From Anaeramoeba ignava (taxonomy: Eukaryota; Metamonada; Anaeramoebidae), in NCBI GenBank assembly GCA_028826165.1, contig JAPDFW010000095.1:1-64000 (forward strand): a stretch of DNA of 64,000 nucleotides, given 5' to 3'. Positions 11,915 through 23,491 of the stretch are shown one piece after another. The position numbers were made by a program, and so were the translations under genes. How positions within the stretch are numbered: the first letter of the stretch is position 1; every line of letters begins with the position of its first letter. The notes beneath the pieces are model-generated. The model worked only from the letters and a program-made list of their open reading frames with translations. It searched no databases and was not told the DNA's origin.

Positions 11915-12709
11915 TTATTAAAAATTAATTTTTCTAAAAAGAAAAATTGAAAAAAAAATGAAAATAAAAAAGAAAGAAAAAAATTTTTTTAATTTTTTTT
12001 TGATAGATGACGTCATTTAAGTGAAAATTGAGTTTTTTATATTTTTTTTTTCATTTTTTTCCTTTTCATTTTTTTCTATTTTCTATTTTCACTTACTATT
12101 TTCTATTTTCACTTACTATTTTCAAGTTAATCATTTTTAAATTTATTTTTATTATAAATTTCAATTTAATTTCAATTAATTTAATTTTAATATAAATTTA
12201 ATATAAATTTAATATAAATTTAATATTCATTTTTTTCTATTTTCTATTTTCACTTACTATTTTCAAGTTAATCATTTTTAATTTAATTTTTAAATTTAAT
12301 TTAATTTTAATTTAATTAATAATTTCAATTTTATTTTAATTTTAATTTAATTTAATTTAAATTTAATTTAAATTTAAATTCATTTTTTTATTTTTATTTT
12401 AATTTATTAATTTAATTTCATTTTAAATTTATTTTTATTTAAATTTTAATTTAATTAATTTTAATTTAATTTAATTTTATTTTAATTAAATTTATTTCAA
12501 TTTAATTTAAATTAATTTTAATATTCATTTTTCTATTTTCTATTTTCACTTTCTATTTTCTATTTTCACTTACTATTTTCAAGTTAATCATTTTTAAATT
12601 TAATTTTATTTTAATATAATTTTAATTTAATTTAATTTCAATTTTAATTTTATTTTAATTAATAATTTTAATTTCAATTAAATTTAATTTAATTTAATTT
12701 AATCAGATT
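11915..12709. promoter_or_regulatory. eIF5B/eIF3j divergent intergenic region with a triplicated block
   Basis: This is 795 bp of A/T-rich DNA between two divergent translation-factor genes. A block whose core is TATTTTCACTTACTATTTTC, followed by AAGTTAATCATTTTTAA, occurs three times at about 12072-12141, 12231-12280 and 12527-12598, separated by degenerate (TTTAAT)n sequence. Next to eIF5B is the T/A block common to starts in this window (about 11950-12000). The triplication could be promoter elements or simple duplication; the sequence alone does not decide. Confidence 0.5.
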
Positions 12710-13447
12710 ATGAAAATGGATAATGATTTATACGAAGAAAAATTTAGTGATGATGAAACACCAAATATAATAGAAACACAAAAAAGCGGAAAAACATCAA
12801 AACAAATCCAAAGAGAACGAAAAGCAACACGAGAAGAAATCAAAGAAAAAATCAAGCAAAAACAAGAAGAAGAAATAGAACGTTCAAAAGAAATTGAAAG
12901 ATTATCATCAGTTTCAAATAAACTATATCGACAAAAAATAGTTGAACAAGCAGATCTTCAAACATCAATAGAAACATTTGGAATTGAAGACGATGAAGAT
13001 GAAGATGATCCACAATTCCAAAAGAATTATAACAATATCGACTTATTTAAACCAGTTACTGTTAAAGATTATAAACATTTTGCTCAACTTCTTGCTGATA
13101 AAATTTTTCTTTATCAAAATGAAAAAAATTTCAAAACATTTTTTAAAAGTATTCTTCATATTATTTCCCAAAAAATTGAACAAATAACTGATTTAAAAGA
13201 ACTTGCTAGTTTTTATAACGATTTAATTCCTCAAAAAATTGAAGATTTAAAAAAAGTTGTTAAACAACAAGAAATTGAAATTGTTAAAAAAGAAAAAAAA
13301 ACTCAAGTTAGAAATGTTTATGATGCTTTTGCTGATGATAGTGATAGTGATAATGATAATGATAATGATAATGAAAGTAATGATAATGATGATAATGATG
13401 AAAAAAAACACAGTGATGAAAATGATGATGATTATGATTTTATGTGA
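12710..13447 (+). CDS. EIF3J: eukaryotic translation initiation factor 3 subunit J (eIF3j/HCR1-like)
   Basis: A single-exon gene of 245 codons, about the usual eIF3j length. eIF3j sits at the 40S decoding centre and mRNA entry channel and cooperates with eIF1A/eIF5B-dependent steps. The N-terminal half is acidic then Lys/Glu-rich (coiled-coil-like, ERKATREEIKEKIKQKQ). The signature core follows: ADLQTSIETFGIED, then the VTVKDYKHFAQLLADKI block and a helical region ending PQKIEDLKKVV. The C-terminus is a strongly acidic Asp/Asn tract ending DDDYDFM, matching the conserved acidic-aromatic tail of eIF3j. A second in-frame ATG lies at 12716; either start is possible. It is divergent from eIF5B, a partner in the same pathway. 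Confidence 0.82.
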   Translation: MKMDNDLYEEKFSDDETPNIIETQKSGKTSKQIQRERKATREEIKEKIKQKQEEEIERSKEIERLSSVSNKLYRQKIVEQADLQTSIETFGIEDDEDEDDPQFQKNYNNIDLFKPVTVKDYKHFAQLLADKIFLYQNEKNFKTFFKSILHIISQKIEQITDLKELASFYNDLIPQKIEDLKKVVKQQEIEIVKKEKKTQVRNVYDAFADDSDSDNDNDNDNESNDNDDNDEKKHSDENDDDYDFM

Positions 13448-13888
13448 TCTTGTTCTTTTTCCAAAATCAAACAACAAAATATATTTCAAATTAAAAATTA
13501 TTTTCAAACAAGAAATTATTTCAAATTAAAAATTAATTTCAAATAAGAAAATATTTCAAACAAAAAATTATTTTCAAATTAAAAATTATTTTCAAATAAG
13601 AAATTATTTCAATTCAAAAATTAATTTCAAACAAGAAAATATTTTAATTCAAACAAGAAAATATTTCAATTTAAAATTAATTTCAAACAAGAAAATATTT
13701 TCAAAATAAAAATTAATTTCAATTTAAAAATTATTTCAATTCAAAAATTAATTTCAAACAAAAATTATTTCAATTAAAATAAAAATTTTTTTTTAGATTT
13801 TTTTTTAAAAATAACCAATTAAAAAAAGAGAATAAATTTTTTTCATTTTTTTCATTTTTTTCATTTTTTTCATTTTTTTAAAAATAAA
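13448..13888. repeat. intergenic ~27-35 bp degenerate repeats
   Basis: From about 13480 to 13790 there are irregular tandem copies of an AACAAGAAATTATTTCAAAT-like unit. The last ~90 bp (13800-13888) are the T-rich then A-rich block that precedes the start of the next gene. No coding potential was seen. Confidence 0.7.
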
Positions 13889-16761
13889 ATGACAACAGAG
13901 ACTTGGGAAAAAGTTTTTTATCCAATAGCAGCTTGTTTTTATTTTATTTTTTTCATAATAACTTTAATTCGCTGGATTCTTTTATTAAAAAGAACAAAAC
14001 AATTATTTCATCAAAAAGTAAAAAAAAAAAAAAAAAAGGAATTTAAATTGGAAAAAAAATAATATTTCTTTTTCTTCTTCTATTGTTTTGTTTTTTATTA
14101 GATTTTTTTTCTTTTAATTGGTTTACTTTGTTTATCAAGGACAATTACTCTTTTAATGATTGGAATTCCTTCTTTTCAAGATAAATATGATACAAGATTA
14201 CAAAATGCTGTTTTAATTGAATCAAATTTTATGTTTACTGCATTTTTATTAATTATTTTTTCTTTGTAAAATATTTTGATTTTGAAATTTAATTCCAATT
14301 CCAATTCCAATTCCAATTCCAATTCCAATTCCAATTCCAATTCCAAAATCAAATTAAATCAAATCAAATCAAATCAAAATTAAAATCAAATCAAATCAAA
14401 TCAAATCAATTCAAAATCCAAAATCAAATCAAATTAAATTAAATTAAATCAAAATTAAATTAAATTAAATTAAATCAAAATTAAATTAAATTAAATCAAA
14501 TCAAATCCAATTCCAATTCCAATTCCAATTCCAATTCCAATTCCAATTCCAATTCAAAATCCAAAATCAAATTAAATTAAATCAAATTAAATAAAATTAA
14601 ATTAAATTAAATCAAATCAAATCAAATCAAATCAAATCAAATCAAATCAAATCAAATCAAATCAAATCAAATCAAATCAAATTAAATTAAATTAAATTAA
14701 ATTAAATTAAATTAATTCAAATTCAAATCAAATCAATTCAAAATCCAAAATTAAATTAAATTAAATCAAATTAAATAAAAATTAAATTAAATTAAATCAA
14801 TTCAAAATCCAAAATCAAAATTAAAATTAAATTAAATTAAATCAAATCAAATCAAAATAAAATCAAATCAAATCAAATCAAATTAAATCAAATTAAATTA
14901 AATTAAATTAAATTAAATCAAATCAAATCAAATCAAATCAAATCAAATTAAATCAAATCAAATCAAATCAAATCAAATCAAATCAATTCAAAATCCAAAA
15001 TCAAATCAAATCAAATCAAATCAAATTAAATCAAATTAAATTAAATCAAAATTAAATTAAATTAAATTAAATTAAATTAAATTAAATAAAAAATCAAAAT
15101 CAAATCAAATCAAATCAAAATCAAATCAAAATCAAATCAAAATCAAATCAAATTAAATCGAATTCAAAATCTAAAAATTAAATTAAATTAAATTAAATTG
15201 AATCAAAATCAAAATCAAATCAAAAATCAAAAAATCAAATTAAATTAAATCAAATCAAAAATCAAATCAAATAAAATTCGAAAATTAAATTAAATTAAAT
15301 CAAATCAAATCAAATCAAATCAAATAAAATTCCAAAATCAAATCAAAAAATCAAATAAAAATTAAAATTAAATTAAATTCAAAATTAAATTAAATTAAAA
15401 TCAAATCAAATTCAAATCAAATCAAATCAAAATCAAATCAAAATCAAATTAAAATCAAATCAAATCAAATCAAATCAAATCAATTCAAAAACTAAAAATC
15501 AAAAATTAAATTAAATTAAATTAAATTAAATTAAATTAAATCAAATTAAATCAAAAAATCAAAATCAAATTAAATTAAATTAAATCAAATTAAATTAAAA
15601 AATTAAATTAAATTAAATCAATTCAAAATCCAAAATCAAAAATCAAAATTAAAATTAAATCAAATTAAATTAAATTAAATTAAATCAAAATCAAAATCAA
15701 AATCAAATCAAATCAATTCAAATCAAAAATCAAATTAAATCAAATCAAATTAAATCAAATTAAATCAAAATCCAAAATAAAATCAAATCAAATTAAATCA
15801 AATTCCAAATCAAATCAAATCAAATCAAATTAAATTAAACCAAAAATCAAATCAAATCAAATCAAATCAAATCAAATTAAATTAAATTAAATTAAATTAA
15901 ATTAAATTAAATTAAATTAAATTAAATTAAATTAAATTAAATTAAATTAAATTAAATTAAATTAAATTAAATTAAATTAAATTAAATTAAATTAAATTAA
16001 ATTAAATTAAATTAAATCAAATTAAATTAAATCAAAATTAAATCAAAATCAAATTAAATTAAATAAAATAAAATCAAATAAAATCAAATTAAATTATATT
16101 AAAATTAAATTAAATTAAATTAAATCAAATCAAATTAAATTAAATCAAATTAAAATTAATTGAAATTAATTGAAATTTCAAGAAATAACCTCAAAGTACC
16201 TGAAGAAATTCAATCAGATTCAAAACAAAAAATGATATTTCTTGGATTTATAATTGTCGATACTGTTTTTGTAATAATTTTTATATATCTAATTTTTGTA
16301 ACATCAATTGCAAGATGGTTTCTCGCAATCGGTTTTTTGTTATTATCAATTGGATTTCTAATATACAGTTTCAAATTAAGAAAAAATCTTGAAGATGCAA
16401 AAAAACCAAAAAAATTTTATTATGCTTTTTTATTTTGTACAATTTCTTTTCTTTTAAGAATTCCTTTATTAGTTCTTGAAAAACAATTAAAAACTAATAA
16501 TCAATCAAAAGAATTACTTATTAATATATATTATGTGCTTTTTGGAGAACTAATTCCAATCAGTTTAATGACTTTTTATGTTTTTGATATTCCAATTAAA
16601 CCTTGTAATTTAAATAAGAAAAAAAAAATTTTTATTATTAGGGAAAATTTTTTGAATTAACAAAAAACTTTTATTTATTTATTTATTTCTTTCTTTTTTT
16701 AGCTCATTTACAAACTTTTAGTTTACATTTACTTAATGAAAATGTAAAAACAACAAATTAA
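13889..16761 (+). CDS. TOM1/THH1-like 7-TM protein, copy 1
   Basis: Four exons: 13889-14017, 14102-14265, 16183-16604, 16703-16761 (774 nt, 257 aa). Exon 1 gives TM1 ending LLLKRTKQLFHQK. Exon 2 gives two TM helices (LLCLSRTITLLMIG ... FTAFLLIIFSL). Exon 3 gives four more, with the family motifs IGFLIYSFKLRKN, CTISFLLRIP and GELIPISLMTFYVF-IPIKP. Exon 4 is a short tail (HLQTFSLHLLNENV). Seven TMs and these motifs resemble the TOM1/THH1 (GPR137-like) family of endomembrane or plasma-membrane proteins. Introns fall at the same phases (0, 2, 1) as in all other copies in the window. Intron 2 is 1.9 kb of satellite. Substrate or ligand is unknown. Confidence 0.7.
14266..16182. repeat. (AAATC/AAATT)n satellite filling intron 2 of TOM1-like copy 1
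   Basis: About 1.9 kb is built from 5-bp steps (AATCA, AATTA, AATTCC). It includes an AATTCC run at 14288-14345, repeated near 14510-14550, and a pure AATTA run at about 15880-16015. No ORF or RNA gene was seen inside. It is bounded by a GTAAAA donor and a TTTCAAG acceptor. Confidence 0.9.
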
Positions 16762-16965
16762 AACAAATTATGAAAAGAAAATTATTAAAAGAAAATTATT
16801 AAAAGAAAATGAAATCAATCTATTAAAAGAAAATGAATTATTTTTTTGTTTATTTATTTAATTAATTTTTTTTATTTAAAAAAAAAAGGAGAAAAAAAAA
16901 TAAAAATAAAAAAATACGAAAAATTTTTTTTTCATTTTTTTTCTTTTAAAAAAAAAAAAGCAAAA

Positions 16966-17697
16966 ATGAAAAAACAAACAATTAAACCTTGTTGTGAAAT
17001 TAAAACACCGATTGCACCAACATTTATTTCTGGAGGGATTGTATCAACAGGAGCTGAAATTCCAGGATTTTTAGCAGATAAACTACTTGGAATTGGAGGA
17101 GATGTTTCAACGACAATAAAAGCAACTCCAGTTAATTTTTTACTGAATGGATTTTCTTTTACACAATACGATATTGTCAAAGAATTATATCAAAAAAACG
17201 ATCCAAAAAAAGAAGATCCTAATTGGAAATTAGGGTTAAAAATTGGGGCAACAACAGCGATTATTCAGTCACTTTTAACGGTTCCAATTGACAGTTTCAC
17301 AAAGAAAGAAAGAAAAGAAGACGGATCCGTTAAAAAAAGTGGAATGGTTGAAGATTTCATTGATAATTGGGTTTCTTCAGTGCCTCCAAGTGCGTTTTTC
17401 GCTGCTTTTGCTGAGGAAATGGGCCCGAAATTCGCTGCTTTTGGAAACGCCCGTAAATTTTCTCCAAATGAAAAGATTTGTCTTAATTTTGCTTTAGGTG
17501 CTAGTTCTGCTTTATTCTCTAATTATTGCTCAAAACCCTTTGAATTCGCTAAACAGAAAGTTCTCGGTAAATCTGATGAAAGTTGTCTTGATTTCTTGAA
17601 AAAACAATTTAAACCTTCTTTGGCTGGTGCTGTTCGTGCTGGTGCTATGATGGCTTGCTTTGGTCCTACTTTTGCAAAAGTTAAAACGCTTCTTTAA
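16966..17697 (+). CDS. divergent mitochondrial carrier family-like protein
   Basis: ATG 16966 is preferred because the reading frame upstream is only the A/T leader. The 243-aa product is slightly short for the ~300-aa carrier family. Repeat 2 has the carrier pattern VPIDSFTKKER (PxDxxxKK/R) after a GATTAIIQSLL helix. Repeat 3 has KPFEFAKQK (PxExxKxK) after LGASSALFSN. Repeat 1 (GGIVSTGAEIPGFLADKLLG) lacks the canonical acidic/basic signature. Six amphipathic helices are plausible, ending in AGAVRAGAMMACFGPTFAKV. Carriers exchange metabolites across the inner membrane of mitochondria or of related organelles such as hydrogenosomes. Substrate cannot be read from the sequence. A leader block AAATTTTTTTTTCATTTTTT lies just upstream. 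Confidence 0.6.
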   Translation: MKKQTIKPCCEIKTPIAPTFISGGIVSTGAEIPGFLADKLLGIGGDVSTTIKATPVNFLLNGFSFTQYDIVKELYQKNDPKKEDPNWKLGLKIGATTAIIQSLLTVPIDSFTKKERKEDGSVKKSGMVEDFIDNWVSSVPPSAFFAAFAEEMGPKFAAFGNARKFSPNEKICLNFALGASSALFSNYCSKPFEFAKQKVLGKSDESCLDFLKKQFKPSLAGAVRAGAMMACFGPTFAKVKTLL

Positions 17698-18933
17698 TTT
17701 TTTTTTTTTCTCTTTTTTTTTCAATTTAATTCAAAATCAAAATCAAAATCAAAATCAAAATCAAAATTTAAAATCAAAATCAAAATCAAAATTTAAAATC
17801 AAAATCTAAATTTAAAATCAAAATCAAAATCAAAATCAAAATCAAAATTAAAATCTAAATTAAAATCTAAATCAAAATTAAATTAAAATCTAAATCAAAA
17901 TCAAAATCTAAATCAAAATCAAAATTAAAATTAAAATTAAAATTAAAATCAAAAATCAAAATCTAAATCTAAATCAAAATCAAAATCAAAATCAAAATCA
18001 AAATATAAATCTAAATCAAAATCAAAATCAAAATCTAAATCAAAATAAAAATCAAAATCAAAATTAAATCAAAATAAAAATTAAAATTAAAATTAAAATC
18101 TAAATTAAAATCAAAATCAAAATCAAAATCTAAATCTAAATCAAAATAAAAATCAAAATAAAAATTAAAATCAAAATCTAAATTAAAATCAAAATCAAAA
18201 TCAAAATTAAAATCAAAATCAAAATCAAAATTAAAATCAAAATTAAAATCTAAATCAAAATCTAAAATTAAAAAAATCAAAAAATCAAAATTAAAATCAA
18301 AATCAAAATTAAAATTAAAATCTAAATCTAAATCTAAATCTAAATCAAAATCAAAATCTAAATCAAAATCAAAATCAAAATTAAAATCTAAATCAAAATA
18401 AAAATTAAAATCTAAATTAAAATCAAAATTAAAATAAAAATCAAAATCAAAATCAAAATCAAAATTAAAATCTAAATTAAAATTAAAATCAAAAATTAAA
18501 ATCTAAATCTAAATTAAAATTAAAATTAAAATCTAATTTAAAAATTAAAATGAAACTATTGGCTAAATAAAAAAACCAATCTTTCTTCAAAAAAAAAACA
18601 ATTTAAATTTTCTATTTAGTTTGGGGGTTTGTTTTTTTTATTTAAATGAAAAATTCATTTTGGAAATTTATTCCAATTTGATCAAAAAAAAAAAAAATTA
18701 ATCAATTTGAATAATAAATTTTTCTTAGTAAGATTTTTAATTTTTAATTTAATTTTTAATTTTTAATTTAATTTAATTTAATTTAATTTTTAATTTGTGA
18801 GTTATTTGGGGGATAAATGGAAAATAAAAAAATTAAATAAAAATTAAATAAAAAAATTAATTCATTTTTTTCTTTTTATATTTTTTTTTTTACACAAATT
18901 ATATTAAAAAAAAATAACAAAAACAAAAATAAA
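17698..18933. repeat. intergenic (AAAATC)n hexamer satellite
   Basis: From 17733 to about 18550 the sequence is AAAATC/AAATCT/AAAATT hexamers. The remaining ~380 bp is A/T-rich with no ORF support and contains a start-proximal T-rich/A-rich block before 18934. No gene was seen on either strand; the predicted peptides here are Asp/Phe/Asn repeats of the hexamer. Confidence 0.85.
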
Positions 18934-21900
18934 ATGACTGAACAAATTGTTTCTGAAGATTTTGAATGGATTTCATCATTAATACATGAAAATATAAATT
19001 TAAATTTGACTGAAAAAAAACTTTGGTTACGTTTATGTAAAGCAGCCCAAATTTTTGCACCAGAAATTCTTGTCAATTTAAGGTAATTTATTTAAGAAAA
19101 TTTGAAATAAATTGGAATGGAAAATCAAATAGCAAAATTCAAATTGAAATCAAAAATTAAATCAAAAATTAAATCAAATATTAAATCAAATATTAAATTA
19201 AATATTAAATCAAATATTAAATCAAATATTAAATCCAAATTTAAATCAAAACTTGAAATGATTTGGAATAAATATCAAATCAAAAATTAAATCAAAAATT
19301 AAATCAAATATTAAATCAAATATTAAATCAAAAATTAAATCAAATATTAAATCAAATATTAAATCAAATATTAAATCAAATATTAAATCAAATATTAAAT
19401 CCAAATTTAAATCAAAACTTGAAATGATTTGGAATAAATATTCAAATAGCAAAATTTAAATTGAAACTTATATTAAATCAAATATTAAATCAAAAATTAA
19501 ATCCAAAACTTGAAATGATTTGGAATAAATATTTAAATAGCAAAATTTAAATCAAAATTTAAATTAAATCAAATAGCAAAATTTAAATCAAAATTTAAAT
19601 TAAATCAAATAGCAAATCTAAATTAAGAATAAAGATTATTTGGAATAAATATTCAAATAGCAAAATTTAAATTAAGATTAAAGATTATTTGGAATAAATA
19701 TTCAAATAGCAAAATTTAAATTGAAACTAAATCCAAATTAAATCAAAACTTAAATTAAGATTAAAGATTATTTAGAATAAATATTCAAATAGCAAAATTT
19801 AAATTAAGATTTAAATTAAATCAAATAGCAAATCTAAATTAAGATTAAAGATTATTTGGAATAAATATTCAAATAGCAAATATTAAATCAAAATTTAAAT
19901 TAAATCAAATAGCAAATCTAAATTAAGATTAAAGATTATTTGGAATAAATATTCAAATAGCAAAATTCAAATTGAAATTAAATCAAAAATTAAATCAAAA
20001 ATTAAATCAAATTAAATCAAAATTTAAATCAAAACTTGAAATGATTTGGAATAAATATTCAAATAGCAAAATTTAAATTGAAACTAAATCCAAATTAAAT
20101 CAAAAATTAAATCCAATATTAAATTAAAAATTAAATTAAATATTAAATCAAATATTAAATCCAAAACTTGAAATGATTTGGAATAAATAATCAAATAGCA
20201 AAATTTAAATTGAAACTTATATTAAATCAAATATTAAATCAAAAATTAAATCCAAAATTTGAAATGATTTGGAATAAATATTTAAATAGCAAAATTTAAA
20301 TTGAAACTAAATCCAAATTAAATCAAAACTTAAATCAAAAATAAAGATTATTTGGAATAAATATTCAAATAGCAAAATTCAAATTGAAATTAAATCAAAA
20401 ATTAAATCAAATATTAAATAAAAAATTAAATCAAAAATTAAATCAAATATTAAATCAAAACTAAATCAAATATTAAATCAAATTAAAATTAAATCAAATA
20501 TCAAATTAAATATTAAATCAAATATTAAATCAAAAATAAAATTAAATATTAAATCAAATATTAAATCAAATATTAAATCAAATATTAATATTAAATCAAA
20601 AATTAAATCAAATATTCAAATAGCAAAATTTAAATTGAAATTAAATCAAAATTTAAATCAAAATTAAATCAAAAATTAAATCCAAAATTTAAATCAAATA
20701 TTAAATCAATATTAAATCAAAATTAAATCAAAATTAAATTAAATATTAAATCAAAAATTAAATCAAAAATTAAATCAAAATTAAATCAAATATTAAATCC
20801 CAAATTAAATCAAAATTTGAAATGATTTGGAATAAATATTTAAATTGAAATTAAATTGAAATAAAATTGAAATAAAATTGAAATAAAATTGAAATCAAAA
20901 TTGAAATAAAATTGAAATAAAATTAAAAATAAAATCAAAATTGAAATAAAATTGAAATAAAATTGAAATAAAATTGAAATAAAATTGAAATAAAATTGAA
21001 ATCAAAATTGAAATAAAATTGAAATTGAAATAAAATTAAAAATCAAAATTAGTAAATCAACAGAAAAAAACAAACACACATTCATCTCTGTTTGCGAAAA
21101 AATGGGAGTTTCCAAAAAAATGCTCACAATCAAAAAAAGAAAGGATCTAATCCCATTAATAAACGCACTATATGAAAAATTATACATGTCACACAAAATT
21201 CAAACAAACATCAAACTAACAGCAGAAATCTTAAGCTCAACATTCCAAAAAATAGGACTTGCAGAGATATTTATACACAACGGAACATTAACAATATCGT
21301 CTTTATCACAATCAGAAAGTGAAAAATGTGATCTCAATATACAAATCGATGCTCACAAACAAAATAGCAACATTCTGCGAATTATATTCCCATCAGGAAC
21401 ATATTTCATTGCTAAATTCCCGCCCAAAATGGCTGATACCTTTTACCAAACTTTCAAGGCTGCTCAGTTTATTTATTCAAAAGGAAGAATGTATCCAAGA
21501 AAAAAATTTTTGCCTTCAAATCCACTTGATGATCAATTTGAGGAAATTGAACCAGATCTGCAGTATCAGATCCAAACAAGAAACAAGAAGACCAAAGACA
21601 AGAAAAAGCCACTAAAGCAACCCCAAAAAGCAGCGAATGAACAAGAAGAATTTTCCAAAACACGAGATGTTGAATTATTTAATGAAAACAAATTTCGGAT
21701 CGATTTAATCGATCAAGATCAGCAATATTTCAAAGGGTTAATTCATCTGCAAAAAAACGAAATGCAAATCAAACTTTCGCGCAAAATTTACCATTCCAAA
21801 TACAACCGCTTGCTAAGAATATACTATGATGCAAACACAAAAACAATTTTCAAAATTCTTCTCAATCATCACGAATTTCTTGTCCAATTTCGAAACGAAA

Positions 21901-23153
21901 TTCTTGCTCATAAATTCTTGATTTGCTATCAAAACTTCAGGAACTCTTATATTCGGGAAGCAAGAACAAGAATAAATGAGAAGAAATCCAAATCAGTGAG
22001 TCAACTGATGAATTATAAAACAACAGAAACAGATTCCACCGAAAGTCGAACAGATTGGGATCGTTCCCAAAACATACAGAGAAATGTCACTTCCCAAATT
22101 ATTCCATCCGTAAATTATACTCAACAAAATGAAGAGTTGAATTTTGATGATTTTTTGCCGATCCAAAAAGAGCAATTAATCCAAATGGAAGATGAATCAG
22201 AAAAATCAGAAAACTCCTTTTCCTCAATTCCAACTGATTCTGAAAGAGATTCTCGCGATAAGTCCTTCTCTTTTCCAATTACAATACTCAATAATGATTT
22301 CCAGCCAACCGAAAAGGCTCGTTTTATAATCAAATCGGGAATTGCCAGTTTTCAAACAAGTTCAAAAGAAATCAAAAGAGGATTGATGAAGGATATTCAA
22401 CTTTCTCATCATCCAAAAAATCCTCTTGTTTCTGTGATCGTTTTCCCCAAATCAAACGCTACTCTTTTTTCCTTCGAAACAAAAGAAGATGAAAAAGTTG
22501 TCATTTCCTTGTTTTATTACAATCAAACTTATCTTTTGGAAAAAAATTTCTGGTCAGAAAACCCTCACAAATCTCCAAAAATATCAAATTTTCTTGTAAA
22601 TGTTTACAGTAAAAATTTCGAAAAACTTGAACAGGCAAATCTTACTATTCAAGAAAATCGAGTTTGTCTTGAATTATCAAATGAATCATATTTCTCAAGT
22701 GTTCAAACAGTGAATTGGGTTTCAATCCCTGAACATGAAGGTTTTGCTGTTTTGCATTTAGATTCAAACCAATTTATCATTTCTTTTGTAAATGAAGATG
22801 AAGAAATCAAGTTTATTGATCAATTACCAAAAGTGATAAAAACTGAAAAGAAGAAAAAACCCAAAAGATCTCAAAATATTCCGTTTTTTTACGTTTCTAT
22901 TGTTGATTCCAATTTCAAGAAGGTTTCTGATATTCAAGTAATTTTTGAAGAAGATGAACTAACGATTATTAAAAAGAAAAAGAAAATTGCTTCTACTTCT
23001 TATGGTGAATCTGTTCTTCAAGTTCTTTCTCATCCAAGATTTAATTGGATTGTTTCTTTGAAATTTCCTGGTTTTGATGAATTGATTTCTTTTGAATCTT
23101 GGTCTCAAAAAAATCAATTTTTACAAAGAATGGAAGACAAAAGACGCAAATAA
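18934..23153 (+). CDS. calponin-homology-like domain protein with repeated PH-like modules
   Basis: Two exons: 18934-19082 and 21053-23153 (2250 nt, 749 aa), joined in phase (AG|T) across a 1,970-nt intron. Joined residues 8-90 (EWISSLIHENINLNL ... LWLRLCKAAQIFAPEIL ... FISVCEKMGVS ... DLIPLINALYEKL) have the CH-domain pattern of W-I, L-W-L-C, F-x-x-x-C-x-x-x-G-V and D-L. The CH intron position lies inside the domain. The rest holds several ~110-aa beta-rich segments, each starting with a YFKGLIHLQKNEMQIKL- or VSDIQVIFEEDELTII-like strand set, possibly PH-like; a Ser/Glu-rich linker is at ~300-400. An actin or membrane scaffold role is inferred. Exon 2 is clearly more GC-rich than its surroundings. 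Confidence 0.6.
19083..21052. repeat. higher-order satellite in the CH-gene intron
   Basis: The background is (AAATTAAATCAAATATT)n. A longer unit, GATTTGGAATAAATATTCAA followed by ATAGCAAAATT(T/C)AAATTGAAA, recurs about a dozen times between 19255 and 20850. The last 200 bp switch to (AAATAAAATTG)n. No ORF was seen. Confidence 0.88.
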
Positions 23154-23491
23154 TAATTTTTAATTTTCAATTTTTAATTTTTAATTTTGAAATGAATAAT
23201 TTTGAAATGAATAAATTTAAATAAAAATCTAAATAAAAATCTAAATAATTTTGAAATGAAGTAAAAATTAAATAAAAATTGAAATAAAAATTTAAATAAA
23301 AATTTAAATAAAAAATGAAGAAAAGATAAAAAGGTTTTTTTAATTGACTAATTTTATTAAAATTATTAGTCATTTTTAGTAAAAAAAAATTTTTTTTATT
23401 TATTAAAAAAAAGAGCAAAAAAAAAAATTAAAAAAATTTTTTTCATTTTTTTCTCATTCAAAAAATTCAAAAAATTAAAACTAAAATTAAA
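23154..23491. promoter_or_regulatory. intergenic spacer with start-proximal A/T block
   Basis: 338 bp of A/T-rich sequence. About 23432-23458 holds AAAAAATTTTTTTCATTTTT, the block seen upstream of many starts here, ~35-60 bp before the ATG at 23492. Nothing else was recognised. Confidence 0.45.

Noticed and set aside
13247-13507. Minus-strand Ile/Phe-rich frame opposite the eIF3j C-terminus
   Set aside because: Shadow of the Asp/Asn-rich acidic tail of eIF3j.
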